This document shows positions 9,188 to 18,173 of a stretch of DNA of 64,000 nt, in pieces. Source of the DNA: [Enterobacter] lignolyticus SCF1 (lineage in GTDB: Bacteria; Pseudomonadota; Gammaproteobacteria; Enterobacterales; Enterobacteriaceae); NCBI RefSeq assembly GCF_000164865.1, contig NC_014618.1:1674001-1738000 (forward strand), read 5' to 3'. The notes under the pieces are model-generated. The model searched no databases, had not been told where the DNA came from, and was given only the letters and a program-made list of their open reading frames with translations. Every line of letters starts with the position of its first letter. Positions within the stretch are counted from its first letter, which is position 1. Both the position numbers and the translations under genes were made by a program.

Positions 9188-10108
9188 ATGCTCAGGCTGG
9201 AAGATCTGACGCTGTTTGTCCGCGCGGCGGCGCTGGGGAGCTTCAGCGTGGCGGCGCGCGAGGCCGGACTACCTCCGGCGCAGGTCAGTTCGGCGATTAA
9301 GCGCCTGGAGACGACGCTCAATATCCGCCTGTTCGCCCGTTCGACGCGCAGCCTGCGCCTGACGCCGGAAGGGGAAACCTGGCTGCCGTACGCCACCCAG
9401 ATGCTCGACACGCTGCAGGCCGGGCTGCAAAAAATCCAGACCCCGGATGATGAGGTGCGCGGCACGCTGCAGGTTGCCGTTCCGTCCGATCTGGGGCGCA
9501 ACCTGCTGCTGTCGGTGATGCAAGATTTCCGCAGGCGCTACCCGGCGCTGCGGCTGCGGATCCTCTTTTCCGATCACCTGACCGACGTCTTTAAAGATCC
9601 GGTGGACGTGGCGTTCCGCTACGGCAATAACGACGATGCCTCGTTTATCTCGCTGCCGGTCGCGCCGCAGAACCGCCGGGTGCTGGTGGCCTCGTCCGCG
9701 TGGCTTGCCGCCCACGGCGAACCGCATACGCCGCAGGAGCTGGCGGGACACCCGGCTCTGACCTACGTGCTGCGCGGCAGGCTGTATGACCGCTGGACGC
9801 TGCTGCGCGACGGTCGTGTGCATGAGGTGCAGATGAACAGCGCCATTATGAGCGATGACGCCGAGGTGATCCGCCGTCTGGCGATCGCCGGGGAGGGCGT
9901 GGCGAATAAGTCCTGGCTTGACGTCAGCGACGATATTCGGGAAGGGCGGCTGAAGATCCTGCTGCCGCAGTATCAGGGCGACAGCGTGCCGCTTAACATG
10001 ATTTGCCCGCATCGCAAGCAGCTTTCCACCGCGGTGCGCCTGCTGTACGACGCGGTGCGGGAGAAATGCGCCGCGCTGCTTGCGCAGATGCCCGAAGGGA
10101 GCGTCTGA
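9188..10108 (+). CDS. LysR family transcriptional regulator
   Basis: A 306-residue LTTR. The N-terminal winged HTH is MLRLEDLTLFVRAAALGSFSVAAREAGL...AQVSSAIKRLE (about 1-60), followed by a LysR substrate-binding domain (about 90-295). The typical RSTRSLRLTPEG strand of the CrgA/PecT-like subgroup is present. The ATG at 9188 has GGAGAAG in front of it, so the first 10 codons of the longer frame are left out. It is divergent from rcnB with about 170 bases between and convergent with the purine permease gene (16-base gap). The target is unknown; autoregulation and control of a neighbouring gene would be usual for the family. Confidence 0.88.
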   Translation: MLRLEDLTLFVRAAALGSFSVAAREAGLPPAQVSSAIKRLETTLNIRLFARSTRSLRLTPEGETWLPYATQMLDTLQAGLQKIQTPDDEVRGTLQVAVPSDLGRNLLLSVMQDFRRRYPALRLRILFSDHLTDVFKDPVDVAFRYGNNDDASFISLPVAPQNRRVLVASSAWLAAHGEPHTPQELAGHPALTYVLRGRLYDRWTLLRDGRVHEVQMNSAIMSDDAEVIRRLAIAGEGVANKSWLDVSDDIREGRLKILLPQYQGDSVPLNMICPHRKQLSTAVRLLYDAVREKCAALLAQMPEGSV

Positions 10109-10124
10109 CCCTTCGGGACGCCGC

Positions 10125-11468
10125 CTAGTGTCTGACCAGCGTGGCGAAGTAATAGACCAGCGGGACGGCGAGGATCCACAGCCCGACAGGAATTTCCCGC
10201 CATTTGCCGGCAATCGCCTTAATGACGATGTAGAACAGCAGGCCGCCGGCGATCCCGGTGCCGAAACTGTTGGCGATAAGCGTAATCATCACCATCATCA
10301 GCACCGGCAGACCGTCGGTAAAATTGCCAAGGTCCACTTTGCGCAGCCCGCTGAACATGTTCAGGCCGATCAGGATAAGCGCCGGGGCCGTGGCCTCTTT
10401 GGGGATCATCAGCGCCACTGGCGTGAACAGCAGCATCAGCAGGAACATCACCGCCGCCGCCAGCGCCGTGATGCCGGTCTTGCCGCCTGCTTCTGCCGCC
10501 GCCGAGGACTCAATCAGCGCCGTCGCGGCCGGAATACCGACCCAGGGGCCCAGCGCCGCCGCGATGGAGTCGACCATAAACGGGCGGTTAATCTGCGGCA
10601 TATTGCCGTCGCTATCCAGCAGACCGGCCTCGCCGCCGACGGCAAGCGTGGTGCCCATCGTCGAGAAAAACTCCGAGGCGAAAAACACAAACAGAAACGG
10701 CAGAAATGCGATGTTCAGCGCGCCCAGCAGATCGATTTTCCCCAGCACCGGCGCCAGCGAGTGCGGCATATCGATAACGCTGGCGGGCAGATGCGTGACG
10801 CCTGCCGGGATCCCCACCAACGTGGCGAACAAAATGGCCCACAGAATCGCGCCGGGGATGCGGCGCGCCTGCAGGGCTATCGCCAGAAACAGCCCGCATA
10901 GCGCCACCAGCGCGCCGGGGGAGAGAAAATCCCCCAGCATCAGCGCGTTGGTTTTAGCATTCGCCAGCACCAGACCGGCGTTGCGAAAGCCGAGGACGGC
11001 GACGAACAGACCGATGGAAGCGGTCAGGCCGAGCTTGATAGACTGCGGTACCGAACGGGTGACCACCTCACGCAGGCCAAAACGGGTCAGCAGGAAAAAG
11101 AGGATCCCCGACCAGCAGGCGATGCCCAGACCGACCTCCCAGCCGATGCCCTCGCTGCCGGCCAGGGTCACCCCGACCAGCACCGAGCCGCCGATGCCGG
11201 GGCCGACGATAAACGGCAGGTTGGCGTAGAAGGCCATCAGCAGCGTGCCGAGGACAAACACCAGAATGGTGCCAGTGGTCGCAGCGCCTTTGTCCATCCC
11301 GCCGACGGCCAGCAGCCCTGGGATCACCACCAGCAAATAGGCGGCGGCGAGAAACCCCGTCACCCCGGCGAGGCACTCGGTTTTTACGCTGCTGCCCCGC
11401 TCGCGAAGGGCAAAGCGCCGTTCCAGCCAGCTCCCTGGTGCTGGCGAATTAACGGTATTGTCGGCCAT
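10125..11468 (-). CDS. AzgA/PbuG-type purine nucleobase permease
   Basis: A 447-residue polytopic inner-membrane protein with about 12-14 hydrophobic helices. The N-terminus WLERRFALRERGSSVKTECLAGVTGFLAAAYLL and the motif GPGIGGSVLVGVTLAG are typical of the NCS2-related AzgA-like hypoxanthine/adenine/guanine permeases. Substrate is probably adenine or hypoxanthine with proton symport. The gene overlaps the 3' end of the adenine deaminase gene by 20 bases, so the two form an operon for uptake and deamination of adenine. No experimental counterpart is recognised here, so no symbol is given. Confidence 0.87.
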   Translation of the reverse strand: MADNTVNSPAPGSWLERRFALRERGSSVKTECLAGVTGFLAAAYLLVVIPGLLAVGGMDKGAATTGTILVFVLGTLLMAFYANLPFIVGPGIGGSVLVGVTLAGSEGIGWEVGLGIACWSGILFFLLTRFGLREVVTRSVPQSIKLGLTASIGLFVAVLGFRNAGLVLANAKTNALMLGDFLSPGALVALCGLFLAIALQARRIPGAILWAILFATLVGIPAGVTHLPASVIDMPHSLAPVLGKIDLLGALNIAFLPFLFVFFASEFFSTMGTTLAVGGEAGLLDSDGNMPQINRPFMVDSIAAALGPWVGIPAATALIESSAAAEAGGKTGITALAAAVMFLLMLLFTPVALMIPKEATAPALILIGLNMFSGLRKVDLGNFTDGLPVLMMVMITLIANSFGTGIAGGLLFYIVIKAIAGKWREIPVGLWILAVPLVYYFATLVRH

Positions 11469-13281
11469 TATCCGGCTCTCCTGTGGTCTTGTTATGCTGC
11501 GTGTCCGCCGGTGTTTCCCGGCAGTGAATAACGGGGTCGACGATGCGGCGGGTCGAGCCGTCCGTCAGCCCAAGGTCGGTCAAATGCGGGCCGGCGTTAC
11601 AGGCAAGGCAGGTGCCCTCAATGGCCTTAAACACCCGGTACGGCGGCTCCCAGTCGGCAATATCGCCGCTGCGTTCGCGCAGCTCGCGAAACTGGCGGGC
11701 AAGCTCAGGGGCCGGGAGGTCGGATAGCATACCGGCAATCGGCATCGCGACGTGGGCCGTTATCCTGCCGTGTTGCGCCAGCGCCATCCCGCCGCTGCTG
11801 GCGATAAGCTGGTTTGCCGCCAGCGCCATCTGCCGGGCGTCGCGGCCAAGAACCACCAGGTTATGGGCGTCGTGGGAATAGCTGGTGGCGATCGCCCCGC
11901 GCAGCTCTCCCCAGCCCTCCAGCAGCGCGATTTGCGGTTCGGCGGCATGGCGGCCGTGGCGGTGCTGGACCCAGATAAGGCTAAAGCCGTCCGGCACCTG
12001 CACCTTGCCGTCGCGGATCTCTACGTCCACTTCTCCCCATTGGGTGAAGCGCGCGCCGCGTATGTGCCGCAGCCGCGCGGTGCCGTGCCGGATAGCGCCA
12101 ATGCGCATGGCGAAGTCGTCGTCGCGAAGCGGCGGCAGCTGCAGAGTGTTGCGCGGCGCCTGCACTGCGCCATCATCGGCGACAGGGGCGAGCAGCGCGC
12201 CGTTATCGGCAATCATTTTTCCGGCGACGTAGACCCGGCGGGCGCGGAGTTTTTCCAGCGAGTCGAACACCACCAGATCGGCGCGGCGCCCGGCGGCGAT
12301 AAGCCCCAGGTCCGGTCGCTGCAGGCGCAGCGAGGCGTTGAGCGTGGCAAAGCGCAGCGCGTCGGTGGCGGGCAGACCATGCTCGATCAGCAGGTTGAGC
12401 AGGGCGACGATCCCGCCTTTTTCCAGCAGGATATCCGGCGGTACGTCGTCGGTGCAGACGGTTATCTGCGACGAGAGGTGCGGCAGCGTTTTGAGCGCCG
12501 CGACGATATCCGGCAGCAGGTACGGGTGCGAGCCGCGAATTTCCAGCGTCAGGCCCGCGCGCAGTTTTTCCAGCGCGTCCTGCGCGGAGGTCAGCTCGTG
12601 ATCGGAGGTGACGCCTGCGGCCAGATAGGCCTGCAGGTCGGCGCCGCTCAGCCCGCGCGCGTGGCCCTCGATAAGCTTGCCGCTTTCAAGACCCGCCTGT
12701 AGGATTTCAAGCATGCGATCGCTGCCGTGCAGCACGCCATGCATGTCCATCACTTCCGCGACGCCGCGCACCTCCGGCCAGGCGAGCAGGGTGCTCATCT
12801 CTTCACCGGCAAAGTCCGCCCCGGACATCTCCAGACCTGGCGTCGACGGTACGCTGGAGGGGGCCGCGACCATCACCTGCAGCGGCAGATTGCGGCTGGC
12901 GTCGATGGCATAGCGCACGCCGGGCACGCCGAGGACGTTCGCCAGCTCGTGCGGGTCCCAGAAGACGGCGGTGGTGCCCTGCGCCAGCACAATTTCCGCG
13001 TAGCGGGCCGGCGGCAGGTGCGAGCTTTCAAGATGGACGTGGGTATCCATCAGCCCCGGCGACAGATACGCGCCGTTGAGCGCGTGGGTTTCCCGCGCAT
13101 CGCTGCGTGCGCCGCGCGGATGCACGCTGGCGATAAGCGCGCCGACGATACCGACGTCCGCATGGCGAATTTCGCCGGTGGCCATATCCACCACTCGGGT
13201 CTCGGTTAACAGCAGGTCAAAGGGCAGCTCGCCCCGGGCGGCCTGAACCGCGCGGCGGCGGATGGCGGGAGTGACGGTCAT
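11449..13281 (-). CDS. ade: Adenine deaminase
   Basis: Amidohydrolase-fold enzyme that converts adenine to hypoxanthine and ammonia in purine salvage. 610 residues, somewhat longer than the 588 of E. coli Ade (YicP), mainly at the C-terminus. Metal-binding motifs are visible: DTHVHLESSH (about 79-88), EVMDMHGVLHG, GHARGLSG, TSDHE and CTDDVPPD. The late AGPHLTDLGLTDG stretch is also typical of the family. The ATG at 13281 follows GGAAAG. First gene of the operon with the purine permease and divergent from a LysR regulator (123 bases between), which probably controls it. Confidence 0.93.
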   Translation of the reverse strand: MTVTPAIRRRAVQAARGELPFDLLLTETRVVDMATGEIRHADVGIVGALIASVHPRGARSDARETHALNGAYLSPGLMDTHVHLESSHLPPARYAEIVLAQGTTAVFWDPHELANVLGVPGVRYAIDASRNLPLQVMVAAPSSVPSTPGLEMSGADFAGEEMSTLLAWPEVRGVAEVMDMHGVLHGSDRMLEILQAGLESGKLIEGHARGLSGADLQAYLAAGVTSDHELTSAQDALEKLRAGLTLEIRGSHPYLLPDIVAALKTLPHLSSQITVCTDDVPPDILLEKGGIVALLNLLIEHGLPATDALRFATLNASLRLQRPDLGLIAAGRRADLVVFDSLEKLRARRVYVAGKMIADNGALLAPVADDGAVQAPRNTLQLPPLRDDDFAMRIGAIRHGTARLRHIRGARFTQWGEVDVEIRDGKVQVPDGFSLIWVQHRHGRHAAEPQIALLEGWGELRGAIATSYSHDAHNLVVLGRDARQMALAANQLIASSGGMALAQHGRITAHVAMPIAGMLSDLPAPELARQFRELRERSGDIADWEPPYRVFKAIEGTCLACNAGPHLTDLGLTDGSTRRIVDPVIHCRETPADTQHNKTTGEPDNGRQYR

Positions 13282-13404
13282 AGTAGCTTTCCGGACAACG
13301 GTAATGGCGTTACTCTAGGGGGCTGGCAAACGTTTGCCCAGATGAATAAATTTATCAACCCATAAGACGGCGTTATTCTGCGTGACGCCAGGACGGTAAA
13401 AAGC

Positions 13405-14328
13405 ATGATGATGGAACCCTGGCAGCGGCTGCCCGCGCTTTCTCTCAAGCAGTTACAGTATTTCGTCACCCTGGCGCAGCTGCGGCATTTTACCGATACC
13501 GCCAACCGGCTGGCGATAAGCCAGCCCGCGCTGAGCAGCGCCCTGCGCCAGACCGAAAGCGTGCTGGGGGGAAAGCTGGTTAACCGTACGGCGTCCGCGG
13601 TGACGCTCACCGAGCTTGGCGTGGCCATTTTGCCGCACGCCGAGCGGGTGTTGAGCATTGCGCAGCATGCGTTCAGCGATATGCAGCAGATAGTGGCGGC
13701 CGGCGGCGACGGTACGGTGCGCATCGGCCTGATCCCGTCGGTGAGCTCGCTGCTGTTCCCGTCGCTGCCGGAGCAGCTGGCGGACGCGTTTCCCCGCCTG
13801 CGCCTTGAGTTCCACGATCACACCAACGATACGCTGATTGCGCGCCTGCTGAACGGGCAAATCGACTTCGGCATCGGCGCCCTCGATAGCGCGGTGCCGC
13901 CGTCGCTGCAGACCTGGCCGCTGCAGGAAGATCCTTTCGTGGCGGTGATGCACCGCGACGATCCCGCCGCATCGTCGGCGCACCTGCAGTGGAAACAACT
14001 GAGCGGTCGCGAGCTGGCGGTGTTCTCCAAAGGCAATATCCAGCGTCTGGTGGCCTCGCTGGCGCAGAGCCAGCGGCTGACGCTGGATATCCGCTACCAT
14101 GTGGATTATATCGAAACCCTGTACGGGCTGGTGCGCTCCCGGCTGGCGGTGGCGATTCTGCCGCAGCTCTATACCACCCACCTGTGCGACCCGCAGCTCA
14201 GGGTGGTGCAGCTCCAGCAGCCCGCGATGATGCGCACGGTGGCGCTGATGCGCAGCCCCCAGCCCCTGCCGCCGATGATTGAGGCCTGCTTCGACCTGCT
14301 GCGCCAGTCGCTGCGGGGCGCGCTTTAG
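13405..14328 (+). CDS. LysR family regulator divergent from ade
   Basis: A 307-residue LTTR. The HTH is LSLKQLQYFVTLAQLRHFTDTANRLAISQPALSSALRQTE (about 12-52). The substrate-binding domain follows, with LRLEFHDHTNDTLIARLLNGQIDFGIG typical of CynR/GltC-like members. It stands back to back with the ade-permease operon, the usual arrangement for a LysR regulator and its target operon, so regulation of adenine use is inferred. There are two ATG codons at the start (MMMEPW); the first is used. Its stop overlaps the end of the convergent UspA-like gene by 4 bases. Confidence 0.88.
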   Translation: MMMEPWQRLPALSLKQLQYFVTLAQLRHFTDTANRLAISQPALSSALRQTESVLGGKLVNRTASAVTLTELGVAILPHAERVLSIAQHAFSDMQQIVAAGGDGTVRIGLIPSVSSLLFPSLPEQLADAFPRLRLEFHDHTNDTLIARLLNGQIDFGIGALDSAVPPSLQTWPLQEDPFVAVMHRDDPAASSAHLQWKQLSGRELAVFSKGNIQRLVASLAQSQRLTLDIRYHVDYIETLYGLVRSRLAVAILPQLYTTHLCDPQLRVVQLQQPAMMRTVALMRSPQPLPPMIEACFDLLRQSLRGAL

Positions 14329-14747
14329 GGCAGGTGCTTTATCAGCACATCCACCGACAGGTGGTTGATATAGTCCATCGAGTGCGATGCCAGCACGCCC
14401 AGCAGGCGGTTGTGGTGCCCGGCGATCACCAGATCGATCTGCCGCTGCCGCACGCATTTTTCGACGTCGTCAAAGCGGCGGGTGGTGACCAGATCCAGCG
14501 TTTGTACCGGCACATCGACGGAGGCGACAAGCTCGCTCAGCAGCGCTTTGGCGCTGATGACATCCTCAGAAACCACATCATCCATCAGGCTGTCGGAGAT
14601 ATAGTTCATGGCGCGGTAGTCGGTGCTGACGTGCGCGACGGTGATCGTCATCGGGTTTTGCTGCGCCAGACGCGCGGCGTGGGCCAGCAGCGGGATGCCG
14701 TCGAGGCTGTTGTTGATGAGGACTAAAGCGTGGTGATAGACGGGCAT
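14325..14747 (-). CDS. Universal stress protein (UspA family)
   Basis: 140 residues from MPVYHHALVLINNSLDG; GAGG lies 7 bases before this ATG, so the longer N-terminal reading is dropped. The fold pattern is clear: first strand HALVLIN, middle strand TITVAHVSTD, and the late IDLVIAGHHNRLLGVLASHSMDYINHLSVDVLIKHLP, which replaces the G-2x-G-9x-G(S/T) ATP-binding loop of UspFG-type proteins with a UspA/UspC-like form. A role in stress resistance is known for the family; the specific role is unknown. It is divergent from the GS-like/OtsA-like operon and shares a roughly 196-base promoter region with it. Confidence 0.85.
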   Translation of the reverse strand: MPVYHHALVLINNSLDGIPLLAHAARLAQQNPMTITVAHVSTDYRAMNYISDSLMDDVVSEDVISAKALLSELVASVDVPVQTLDLVTTRRFDDVEKCVRQRQIDLVIAGHHNRLLGVLASHSMDYINHLSVDVLIKHLP

Positions 14748-14943
14748 ATGAACCTCGTGTGCAAACGCCATTACCGGATATAAGGATAGTGTGAACCCAC
14801 CGCGCCGGGTTATCAATCCGGCGGGTATTATTTACGGCTTATTTATAAGCGCCAGCGTAATCTATATGTGATTTTTACACTTCATCGGCGCGCTTTGCTA
14901 TAGCATTTTGATATCGCCGTCAGGCATACCAAAAGATGATGAC

Positions 14944-16350
14944 ATGAACCCGATACAGCGCTCTTCTTTTTTTAAAAATACCCCTCGCGTTTTGCATGGA
15001 AATAATGATGAGCTCCTCGATGATGGTCAGAAAATATGGCTGGCAGCGGGGGGTATTGCGGTGAGCCATAATGATTTCCAGCAGGAAGTGAAAGACTATT
15101 TAAAAAAGTATCCGGCCACGCGTTATATCGATATTTATTTGCATGACATCAACGGGAATGTCCGGGGGAAAAGGGTTACCCGCGATGCGCTGGCGTCGCT
15201 GGGGAGCGGCTGCTATTTCCCGCTGTCCGTGTACGCCATGGACAGCGACGGCGGCGTGGTGAACTTCAGCGAAGCCGCCGGAATGAGCGAAGAGCCGGAC
15301 TGCCTGTGTCTGCCGGTGAAGGGCTCACTGCGGCCCTGCGCCCGCGAACCCGAGCATCACGCGCAGCTGCTGCTGACGATGAAGCAGACCGACGGCTCGC
15401 CCTGCCAGCTGGAACCGCGGGCCATCCTGTCGCGCATCCTCGGGCTGCTGCACGCCCGCGACATCTATCCGGTCATTGCCGCCGAGATGGAGTTTTACCT
15501 TACCTCCGTGCGGCAGGGGGCGCACCATAGCGGCGGCTTCCATCTGGATATGCCGCAGCAGCATCAGCGATTCATCGATGCGCTTGAACAGCTGAGCCGG
15601 TCGCAGCATCTGGAGGTCACGGGGCTGGTTGCCGAGGCGGAAAGCGACCAGTTCGAGCTCAACCTTGCCCATAGCGATGAGGTCGTGAAGGTCTGCGATA
15701 ACGTGCTCACGCTCAGACGTATGACGCGGCTGCTGGCGGAGAAGCAGGCGCTGAAGGCCAGCTTTATGGCTAAACCTTTTTCGGCGCAGGCGGGAAGCGG
15801 CATGCATTTCCACGTCAGCCTTAACGATGCGCGCGGTCACAATTTGTTTTGTTCGCCGACGAATGCCCCAAACCTGACGCTGCGCCGCAGCCTGGCCGGG
15901 CTGCTTACGCTCATGCCGGCCAGCATGACGATTGTGGCGCCGCACGTGAACTCCTTTCGCCGCCTGCGTAAAAGTTTAACCGAGGCGCTGTTTAACGACT
16001 GGGGCTACAACACCCGCAATGCGGCGCTGCGCATTCCCTGCTCCAGCGACGCCAGCCGCCGGATTGAATACCGGCTGGCGGGGGCCGACGCTAATCCCTA
16101 TCTGGTGGTGGCGGTCATTCTGCTCGGCGTGCTGTACGGACTCGATAACGACAGCGCGGAGGCGCCGCCCGCGGCGCAATCTTCCCTGCCGCTCTTTCCG
16201 CTGCAGGCGATGCAGCAGTTCCGGCAGTGCGAATACCTCACCGCCGGTCTCGGGGAGGCTTTTTCGCAGCTGTGGCTGGCCTGCCGCAGCCGCGAGCTCG
16301 CGCAGTTTGAGCGCCAGGTGACTCCCCTCGAATACGATATTGGCCAGTGA
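14944..16350 (+). CDS. Glutamine-synthetase-fold ligase (PuuA-like)
   Basis: 468 residues with the full glutamine synthetase fold. The N-terminal beta-grasp part has HDINGNVRGKRV, the form seen in gamma-glutamyl-amine ligases such as PuuA rather than the DGSS of true GlnA. Catalytic-domain motifs are kept: AAEMEFYL (metal/ammonium Glu), AEAESDQFELNL, GSGMHFHVSL (metal His), NSFRRL, NAALRIP and RIEYRLAGADANPYL. The protein therefore looks catalytically competent for making a gamma-glutamyl amide from glutamate, ATP and an amine, but the amine is unknown. The start ATG at 14944 is preferred over an upstream TTG; its ribosome site is weak. It is followed after 9 bases by the OtsA-like gene in one operon, ended by a strong terminator at 17773. 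The 5' third is more AT-rich than the neighbourhood. Confidence 0.85.
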   Translation: MNPIQRSSFFKNTPRVLHGNNDELLDDGQKIWLAAGGIAVSHNDFQQEVKDYLKKYPATRYIDIYLHDINGNVRGKRVTRDALASLGSGCYFPLSVYAMDSDGGVVNFSEAAGMSEEPDCLCLPVKGSLRPCAREPEHHAQLLLTMKQTDGSPCQLEPRAILSRILGLLHARDIYPVIAAEMEFYLTSVRQGAHHSGGFHLDMPQQHQRFIDALEQLSRSQHLEVTGLVAEAESDQFELNLAHSDEVVKVCDNVLTLRRMTRLLAEKQALKASFMAKPFSAQAGSGMHFHVSLNDARGHNLFCSPTNAPNLTLRRSLAGLLTLMPASMTIVAPHVNSFRRLRKSLTEALFNDWGYNTRNAALRIPCSSDASRRIEYRLAGADANPYLVVAVILLGVLYGLDNDSAEAPPAAQSSLPLFPLQAMQQFRQCEYLTAGLGEAFSQLWLACRSRELAQFERQVTPLEYDIGQ

Positions 16351-16359
16351 GGAAACGGT

Positions 16360-17766
16360 ATGTCACGTCTGATTATGCTTGCCAGCCGCTGCGCGGCTGA
16401 AAAAACGGATGCGTGCGATCTTCTTGACGACGCGATTAACGATATATTACGTAAACACCCCGGCGTAAAAATGGGCTGGAACGGAAAAATTAATCCGGGG
16501 AAAAAGAAGCGCGGCTGCAGCCAGTATCAGGATAATGGCTCAACGTTCTGTAGCTGGGATATATCGCCTAACGAATACGACAACTATTATCACGGCTATG
16601 TCCATAAAACGATGTGGCCAATATTTCATAACCGACCGGATCTTGCGGTATATCGCAAAGAGTACTTTATTACCTATAAAAATTATAACCAGGCGGTCGC
16701 CGACATGCTGGCGGAACAACTCTGTGATGAAGATGCGGTCTGGGTGCTGGATTACCATCATATTGCCGTCGGGCAGCGGCTTAAAGAGGATGGATATTTA
16801 AACCGCTGCGGCTTCTTTTTCCAGCAGCCGTTTCCGCCGGGCGACGTGTTCCGCTCTCTGCCCGAGCACGACTGGATGATTCAGGCTCTGTGCCATTACG
16901 ACCTGATAGGCTTTCAGTCCGCAGCCGACGCCAGTCACTTTATCTCCTACCTGTGCCGCTATTACCGCACCGAGCGGCTCAGCGATAGGATAATCAACGT
17001 TAACGGTCATCTGGTGTCTGTCGGCGTTTTTCCCTGCGGGATTGCCGGAACGCGACCGGAGCCGAAGAGGGCGAGCAGCGCGCTGGCGGACTATCGCCGC
17101 CGTATTATTATCAGCAACGACACCGTGACGGATATGAGCGGCATTCATTACCGGCTGGAGGCGATGCGCCGGTTTTTGAACCACTGGCCGCAATATATGC
17201 GCGACGTCAGCCTGCTGCAGATTTCCGACCCGGCGCAGGAGCATCCGCATTCCAGCCACGACTTGCACCATAAGCTCGAGCGCTTTTGCGGGGAGCTGAA
17301 CGGACAATACGGAGATTTCAGCTGGTATCCGGTGAACTATATCCATAACGATCTCTGCTCGCGGGAGACGATGTATTCGCTCTACGCAAGGGCGGAGGTG
17401 GGGATGTTTACCTCGCTCTCGGAGGGGATGAACCTTGGGGCAAAAGCCTTTGTGCTGGCACAAAACCCGGAAAATCCCGGCGTGCTGGTGCTGTCGCAGT
17501 TCTCCGGCACCTCGCAGCAGCTGCGCGATGCGGTGATCGTCAATCCGTATGATGCCGATGAAACAGCGCAGGCGCTGCACTCGGCGTTGACCATGCCGCT
17601 GCATGAGCGTAAGCGTCGTCATCTGAAGCTACTGGAAACGCTCAGGCGACAGGATAATCACTGGTGGTATCAGGCGTTTCGTACCGCTCTTGAACACCCC
17701 GATTCCGACGTCGGCGCGCCTCGGATAGCGTATCACCGCGTTTTCGCCGGCAGGTCGCTGTACTGA
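16360..17766 (+). CDS. OtsA-fold (GT20) protein lacking donor-site residues
   Basis: 468 residues that align with trehalose-6-phosphate synthase OtsA over the whole length (MSRLIMLASR, MGWNG at 38-42, MWPIFH at 85-90, LDYHH at 130-134, GFFFQQPFP at 151-159, NPGVLVLSQFSG at 372-383, VNPYDADE at 394-401). Key sites differ. The GGLAVG-type N-terminal loop is missing. The catalytic His of the HIPFP box is Gln. The ERLDYSKG loop, whose Arg and Lys grip the UDP-glucose phosphates, is replaced by SNDTVTDMSG (252-261). The DGMNLVAKE motif is EGMNLGAKA, losing the Asp and the ribose-binding Glu. Ordinary trehalose phosphate synthesis is therefore unlikely; it may use another donor, act as a pseudo-enzyme, or bind a sugar for sensing. 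GAGGAAA precedes the ATG, 9 bases after the GS-like gene. Confidence 0.82.
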   Translation: MSRLIMLASRCAAEKTDACDLLDDAINDILRKHPGVKMGWNGKINPGKKKRGCSQYQDNGSTFCSWDISPNEYDNYYHGYVHKTMWPIFHNRPDLAVYRKEYFITYKNYNQAVADMLAEQLCDEDAVWVLDYHHIAVGQRLKEDGYLNRCGFFFQQPFPPGDVFRSLPEHDWMIQALCHYDLIGFQSAADASHFISYLCRYYRTERLSDRIINVNGHLVSVGVFPCGIAGTRPEPKRASSALADYRRRIIISNDTVTDMSGIHYRLEAMRRFLNHWPQYMRDVSLLQISDPAQEHPHSSHDLHHKLERFCGELNGQYGDFSWYPVNYIHNDLCSRETMYSLYARAEVGMFTSLSEGMNLGAKAFVLAQNPENPGVLVLSQFSGTSQQLRDAVIVNPYDADETAQALHSALTMPLHERKRRHLKLLETLRRQDNHWWYQAFRTALEHPDSDVGAPRIAYHRVFAGRSLY

Positions 17767-17772
17767 GCGGGG

Positions 17773-17806
17773 CGATACTTCGTCGGCTGACGAAGTATCG
17801 TTTTCT
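17773..17806 (+). terminator. Rho-independent terminator after the OtsA-like gene
   Basis: Perfect 12-bp stem CGATACTTCGTC / GACGAAGTATCG with the loop GGCT, followed by TTTTCT. It starts 6 bases after the stop codon and separates the GS-like/OtsA-like operon from the ABM-ACT-ArsR operon. Confidence 0.92.
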
Positions 17807-17855
17807 GCGGCCATTATGCTTTGTTTACATCACCCATTGCCGGAGGAAGTAAACA

Positions 17856-18170
17856 ATGATCGCTGTACTTTTTGAAGCCGAGGTCAATGCGTCAAATCAG
17901 GCCCGCTATCTGTCGCTGGCCGCAGAGCTTAAGCCCCTGCTCTCTGACGTGGAGGGCTTTATCGCCATTGAACGCTTTCAGAGCCTGACCACGCCGGGGA
18001 AAATCCTGTCGCTTTCCTGGTGGCGGGACGAACAGGCCGTGGTGACGTGGCGGGAGAACGTTCTGCATAAAGCGGCGCAGGAAGAGGGAAAGCGCACGCT
18101 TTTTACGCGCTATCGCATTCGTATTGCAACGGTACTCAGAGAATATCAGTCAGCTATGGGGGGAGAATAA
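17856..18170 (+). CDS. ABM-fold (antibiotic biosynthesis monooxygenase-like) protein
   Basis: 104 residues with the single ABM domain pattern: first strand MIAVLFEAEV, FIAIERFQSLTTPGKILSLSWWRDEQAVVTWREN and a C-terminal helix. The SLSWWRDEQAVVTWRE part matches ABM proteins related to YgiN and the heme-handling group. Small ABM proteins are dimers that act as cofactor-free oxygenases or heme-degrading enzymes, or have no activity; the substrate is not evident. A strong GGAGGAAG lies before the ATG. First gene of a tight three-gene set with the ACT protein (3-base gap) and the ArsR regulator (2-base gap). Confidence 0.83.
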   Translation: MIAVLFEAEVNASNQARYLSLAAELKPLLSDVEGFIAIERFQSLTTPGKILSLSWWRDEQAVVTWRENVLHKAAQEEGKRTLFTRYRIRIATVLREYQSAMGGE

Positions 18171-18173
18171 GCG

